Part shown: one piece after another, positions 59,786 through 64,000 of the stretch
How the letters are laid out: each line of letters starts with the position of its first letter
Position numbering within the stretch: the first letter of the stretch is position 1
Assembly: GCA_002633005.1 (NCBI GenBank)
Contig: NMRA01000086.1
Span: 283,034 to 347,033 of the forward strand
From: Phoronis australis
Lineage: Eukaryota; Phoronida; Phoronidae
Length of the DNA: 64,000 nt
Reading direction: 5' to 3'
The notes under the pieces: generated by a model
Databases searched by the model: none
Told to the model about the DNA's origin: nothing
Seen by the model: the letters and a program-made list of their open reading frames with translations, nothing else
Position numbers and translations under genes: made by a program

Positions 59786-59928
59786 CTGCACTTTATTGAC
59801 ATCGCCGATTCCGCCGGGTAATCTGGCTAAGATGTATGATTGGTCTGTAAGTCGGAAGTCGTCACCGAGAACCAATCAGATGTCTTAGCCAGATGAACCA
59901 GCGGAACCGGCGAATTTTATCAAATGCA
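59786..59928. repeat. MITE-like inverted repeat with arms of about 60 bp
   Basis: The left arm (tcgccgattccgccgggtaa, tctggctaagatg, tgattggt) pairs with the right arm (accaatcagatgtcttagcc, agatgaaccagcggaaccgg, cga). Pairing continues into gctgcactttattgacat / atcaaatgcaggc. A relative is at 53830-53945. Confidence 0.75.
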
Positions 59929-60456
59929 GGCAATGGTGAACTTGCAGGCTAATTCTTTATTTCCGTGATTGCTTGGCCAAATTAGTAAGAAAAACAACAT
60001 ATAGCGACGATGTGAACATGAATTAGTTTGAAAATTGACAAATGTTCTTAAGAACGAGTTTTGTGGCGAAAATCATCCGCCGTAAACCACTGAACCGTGT
60101 CCAGTAAGTATCGTGACGTGGTGCTGGGTAATAACACTGATGCGGGCTATATATATGAACCCGCGAGGTACGTCATTAGTGGAAAGGTCACTTGTTTGCA
60201 AAACTTCACATTTACAAGTTGTCAATGTATACAACGGCACTTTGTTAAGCGTAGATTATGTTAATGTCTATTGTTATGCATTTAGTTCCAGCTATTCATT
60301 AGCATATAGTAAGTTAGGAGCATGCAAATACATCTTTGATGAAGTAGGAAGGTATGCCGATATCAAATTTGGAAGGTCGAGGATAGATACTTTAATTGAG
60401 AGACTTTAAGAGGTATTAAGTAAATTCGAGTTTTTGTTCAACGTGGACTATATTAT

Positions 60457-62463
60457 CTAATTCAGTCCCAGGTCTTCGACTGCGAAGTATAGTCTTTTTC
60501 GCCCGACGATGTTGCTTGCTGTACACTGATATCCATACCTTGTAGCCGATTTCGCCAAACTTACGTGCAAGGTGTCTCTAGTCTCTACTATAGTCTTGTC
60601 ATCTTCGGGTTGCTTCTGATGAACTTTCCCGCCAAAAATGATCTGTGGAACACTTGTGCCAGTTCCGGTGGTGCAATAACAACGGTGATTGAATGCACCT
60701 CTGTACCCTTTGTAACACCCCTTACACTCGTAATGGGTCGAAGGATCGTGGCTAATCGAAAACATGTGCCATTCAACCGTGGGGGCGGGGTCACCAGTTG
60801 CGTGGCATTTAATGTGCGTTCCACCTCCGTCCGAGTACACGAAGCTGCTGTCCAAGACAAATTTCGGCCCACTGCACGTGAACTGCGACTCTTGAGTCGA
60901 CTGCATAGGCTGTTGCAGTGCACCCAGGTTACACGCAGGATACACGAGGGTTTTGGCCGTGACGTTTTTTAACCATAACACTTCGCAATTGCAATGGAAG
61001 GGGTTGTTTTTCAAGCTCAAAAATTCCAAGAAATCGAAATTTGGCTTCAAACTGACGTGGACGGTTTGTATGAAGTTATCCGAAAGATCGAGTACGCGCA
61101 GCAATGGCATTGGTTTCAGATGGTGAAGTTCTAATTTGTTAATCTGGTTTTGATCCATTTTCAAAGTTTTAAGATTTCTCAAGTTGAAATCGCTTATGAA
61201 AGAGTCAAGTAAGTTATTACCCAGGTCGAGGGTTACTAATCCGGACAAGCTATTGGAACTATTTCCGTAGCTCCTTATTTTATTTTGCCTTAGGTCAAGA
61301 TTTTTCACAGAAGGATGGAAATTTGTTGGCATTTCTCCAAGTTCATTATTTTTTAGAATTAACGTATCCAAAGCTGACAAAGAGTCTAACTCTACACCGT
61401 TCAAATCATTTAAACCATTATAGCCCATGTCAAGCACTGAGAGATTTACAAGAGATTGAAAAGCTCTTTTTGGGACGTAATTTAAGTTATTATGGGAGAG
61501 GTTCAACATGAGAAGATTTGGTAAACCATTGAACGTTAAATTTGGAACTGTTGTTAATTTGTTCTTCGAAATGTCCAGATGTTGTAACTTGGTCATATTA
61601 TAAAACGTTTCAATCGATAATCTGAATATGTTATTTTCACCCAGTCGAAGCTCTTTCAAGCCAAAAAGACCATAATTCGCAAACTGGCCTCGATATTTGG
61701 GCAGCAGGCGGTTCTTTTCTATACTTAGTGTTTTCAGTGCTGTCAGTGGCAAAAACACGTTAGGTGGGAAACCATACAATTTGTTACCATTTAAATTTAG
61801 TTCTTGGAGCTCGACAAGCCCAGAAAAGGAGTCACTTGACGTTTCTATCAATTGATTAGATTCGGCGTTAAGGTGTTGTAGTTTCCGCAATCCCATAAAC
61901 GTAAGAGCGGGAAAGGAGGAAAACTTATTATAAGAGATATCCATGTGGCGAAGGGACTCAAGCGGAACAAATAAATGTGTAGGGAAGAAAGAAAGTTGGT
62001 TGTGAGAAAGGTCGAGTTCGATCAGTTGATCCATTGTAGCGAATGCTCCCGAAAGTACGTCACGTATTGAGTTGTCGTTGAGGTTCAGACGAACAATTCC
62101 TGATAGTCCTAACATGTGGGTTACATCAATTCGTGTCAGATTGTTGTGAGCCAAGTTCAGTTCTCGAAGCTCAGGAAAAGGATAAAACACCATCGGAGAC
62201 AATGATCCAATGTTGCAACGTTCCAAGGACAATATCGTAATCTTCGCAGCTTTGAGTGGCGCCATGTTAACCGGATTCAAAGCCGGAATGTCGCTGTTCG
62301 TTACCACGAGTTTCAATGTTCCCGCGGGAAATGACGTAGGCAACGAGGTCAAACCTGAGCAGACAACTTCTTTTCTACTGGAGTCACAGCTGCATCCACC
62401 CGGACAGCATCTGGCGACGTCTATCAACAACAGTCCAACGGCGAGTTGGAGTAGGAACCGCAT
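60457..62463 (-). CDS. Secreted leucine-rich-repeat and immunoglobulin-domain protein, single coding exon
   Basis: The 668-aa protein starts at MRFLLQLAVGLLLI, a clear signal peptide ending before CCPGGCSC. The longer ORF start at 62547 was rejected: it lies upstream of a good acceptor (atattccag at 62472 and above) that probably ends a 5' UTR intron. Next come a cysteine-capped LRRNT (CPGGCSC), about 18 leucine-rich repeats of 21-24 residues (about 75-510), and an LRRCT cap (NPFHCNCEVLWLK with later Cys). One C-terminal Ig-like domain follows (IKCHATGDPAPTVEW to YGYQCTASN). There is no membrane segment or GPI-type tail, so it should be extracellular. The Ig domain carries an unusual four-Cys insertion (HYECKGCYKGYRG ... 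HRCYC). Proteins of this layout serve in adhesion, development or immune recognition. Which applies here cannot be told, and no named orthologue was recognised. Confidence 0.9.
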   Translation of the reverse strand: MRFLLQLAVGLLLIDVARCCPGGCSCDSSRKEVVCSGLTSLPTSFPAGTLKLVVTNSDIPALNPVNMAPLKAAKITILSLERCNIGSLSPMVFYPFPELRELNLAHNNLTRIDVTHMLGLSGIVRLNLNDNSIRDVLSGAFATMDQLIELDLSHNQLSFFPTHLFVPLESLRHMDISYNKFSSFPALTFMGLRKLQHLNAESNQLIETSSDSFSGLVELQELNLNGNKLYGFPPNVFLPLTALKTLSIEKNRLLPKYRGQFANYGLFGLKELRLGENNIFRLSIETFYNMTKLQHLDISKNKLTTVPNLTFNGLPNLLMLNLSHNNLNYVPKRAFQSLVNLSVLDMGYNGLNDLNGVELDSLSALDTLILKNNELGEMPTNFHPSVKNLDLRQNKIRSYGNSSNSLSGLVTLDLGNNLLDSFISDFNLRNLKTLKMDQNQINKLELHHLKPMPLLRVLDLSDNFIQTVHVSLKPNFDFLEFLSLKNNPFHCNCEVLWLKNVTAKTLVYPACNLGALQQPMQSTQESQFTCSGPKFVLDSSFVYSDGGGTHIKCHATGDPAPTVEWHMFSISHDPSTHYECKGCYKGYRGAFNHRCYCTTGTGTSVPQIIFGGKVHQKQPEDDKTIVETRDTLHVSLAKSATRYGYQCTASNIVGRKRLYFAVEDLGLN

Positions 62464-64000
62464 TTTAAAATCTGGAATATGAACTTTTGAAAATGATAAA
62501 CTGTTTCGTAAAAACAAAATAAAACACAAATACATTTCTACATGCATGACGATGAGAAAGTTTTAAATGTTGTAAAAGCGTCACACCGCTCGACTTGTAT
62601 TATCTGACAGTTTCTGCTACAAGCCTGCAACAAGAATATGAGTTTGTGACCAGCTAGGAGTCTGGTTCACGTGCGCGTACGAGTGCTGTTCTCATGCACA
62701 AACTCCATCCATTATAATTCGATATTCAGTTGTCAAGCTTCAAAGATAAAATAAGTTGTAGGACGAATATACTAGTGTCATCCTGTGAAATTATGGTGAA
62801 ATGTGAATACTTTAGTTGGGTTTCTCACATTCTGTAAAAATAGTTTTTCATATCGACCACTTACTGGTCTCATCTGGTTCCTTGCTCAGATTGGAGACGA
62901 TTTCTTAGTATTGCTTGAGCCAAGGCTCAACAACGGGACCACGTGACCAGGCTGTTTATTATGTCAAGCAGGGTCTCAAGAGGTGAACTTCACACAAAGT
63001 CCATAAACTATTTCTCACCTAAATAATGTACAAGTTAAGACCACTCTTATAACGGTGATTGGTCTAAGTCAGACGTGAGAGCTTACAGAAAGCAACCTCA
63101 TTGCACAAGCACGCGAATTTCCTAATCACTCAACACCATATAAGAAACTTATATGTTTTAGTGAGTGTTTTTGCTAGTGGTGTATACGAGGACCAGATGA
63201 ATTCAAGGTCTTTACTGGCTATATTGCAAACGTACTTACGCTGGAGAAAGCACAAGCTGACCACACAAGCTGATAATGCTGTTTGTGTCAACTTCTCGCT
63301 GGAAAATGATTCAAGCTAACTGGTAACTGTAACGCTTATCACTTATAAAAAGTTTAAATAGACACCAAGTTTTGTACCCTGGACTGCAGTGATAAGATAA
63401 TCGCTGAAATTGCGTCTAAAATTTCACATCCTTGCGAGGCACGTTATATTTAGCCTTGGTACTAGCAGTGGCGGATCTACGTTTTCAGTAAGGGGGGAGG
63501 GGTTTAGGATTCCCGCAAAGGTCGAATCCGAGGCGCGTGGCGCCGAGCGGGGGGAGGTNCCGTTTAAGATAACTTTATATAATTCTAGCCAAACAGTGAA
63601 ATTTCCATGCATCCTGGTACGTTTCTGGCACTTAACAGGAGTTTTTCTTAAGATAATTAAATTAAAAGCCCTTCTCGATTTCGTCACATGAACTTTGCTC
63701 ATAAGTTTCGTGAAACCAAATTTGTGCACATCTGAGTATGAGTCACACCACCAGCAAAATTTTTTGTTGGAACACCTGCTTACACGCACCTTTTTAGCAT
63801 ACGAAAAAGTGTGATTTGTGCACAGTGGTTTAGACAACTACCAAATTACCAAATATTCAAGAGCATAAGGAGCACCGACGGGGCGTAAAAACTTGAATAT
63901 CAGATGATCGCAACAGCCTCAAGCTGTTTAAGAACGAAGACCTGTACTGTTAGTCCGGAAATAAACATGTGTTCTGTCTCGTTACGAGAAAAACTGGCGA
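62464..64000. other. Right-end stretch without recognised gene
   Basis: It should hold the 5' UTR exon and promoter of the LRR-Ig gene. A G-rich, repeat-like patch at 63463-63560 begins agtggcggatctacg and contains an N at 63559. Nothing else could be supported. Confidence 0.35.

Noticed and set aside
60565-60972. 135-aa plus-strand ORF and the 111-aa minus-strand ORF
   Set aside because: Shadows of the LRR-Ig gene in other frames.
62464-62547. Longer N-terminus of the LRR-Ig protein starting MHVEMYLCF
   Set aside because: It would bury the signal peptide behind 28 residues, and a good splice acceptor lies between the two Mets.
1-64000. CRISPR array, operon or other prokaryotic system
   Set aside because: Spliced metazoan genes throughout. 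The tandem arrays have no unique spacers between repeats.

Overview
The window is animal nuclear DNA. Its genes are split by GT-AG introns with normal phases, it carries many decayed dispersed repeats, and its proteins are metazoan (ELOVL fatty-acid elongase, DUS3L, NDUFA10, a BTB-kelch protein, a secreted LRR-Ig protein, and a Nuf2-like kinetochore protein). Low gene density, moderate introns, a THAP/Kolobok-type DNA transposon and an LRR-Ig gene fit an invertebrate, perhaps a deuterostome such as a lancelet or hemichordate. The species cannot be fixed from sequence alone. One 900-base N gap (34332-35231) and three single Ns (24140, 57057, 63559) show this is a draft assembly.

Layout. (1) 1-560, minus: the first two coding exons of a Nuf2-like gene that runs off the left edge. 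(2) 13671-5267, minus: a complete six-exon ELOVL4-like elongase of 283 aa. One intron holds a 1.9-kb Kolobok-like transposon (8336-10254); another begins with a 32-bp minisatellite right at the splice donor. (3) 13.7-22.3 kb: a gene-poor, repeat-rich spacer. (4) 22290-33906, plus: a complete twelve-exon DUS3L of 744 aa. (5) 39435-49249, plus: a complete eight-exon NDUFA10 of 422 aa with an apparent GC-AG intron. (6) 50018-50505: nine near-identical 54-bp units between convergent genes. (7) 55642-50885, minus: a complete two-exon BTB-BACK-kelch gene of 604 aa. (8) 55.7-60.4 kb: repeat-rich spacer with two adjacent MITE-like elements. (9) 62463-60457, minus: an intronless-ORF secreted LRR-Ig protein of 668 aa. 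(10) 62.5-64 kb: no gene recognised.

The genes are unrelated housekeeping or single-function loci rather than an operon-like system: lipid elongation in the ER, tRNA dihydrouridine formation, respiratory complex I, chromosome segregation, a probable ubiquitin-ligase adaptor, and an extracellular recognition protein. The exon structures were built by hand from splice consensus, reading phase and remembered family conservation. They have not been checked against transcripts. The most unusual object is the Kolobok-like element, which carries a THAP-type ORF on one strand and a P2X7 C-terminal-domain-like ORF on the other, tail to tail. The spacers are dominated by several repeat families that recur two to five times in the window.
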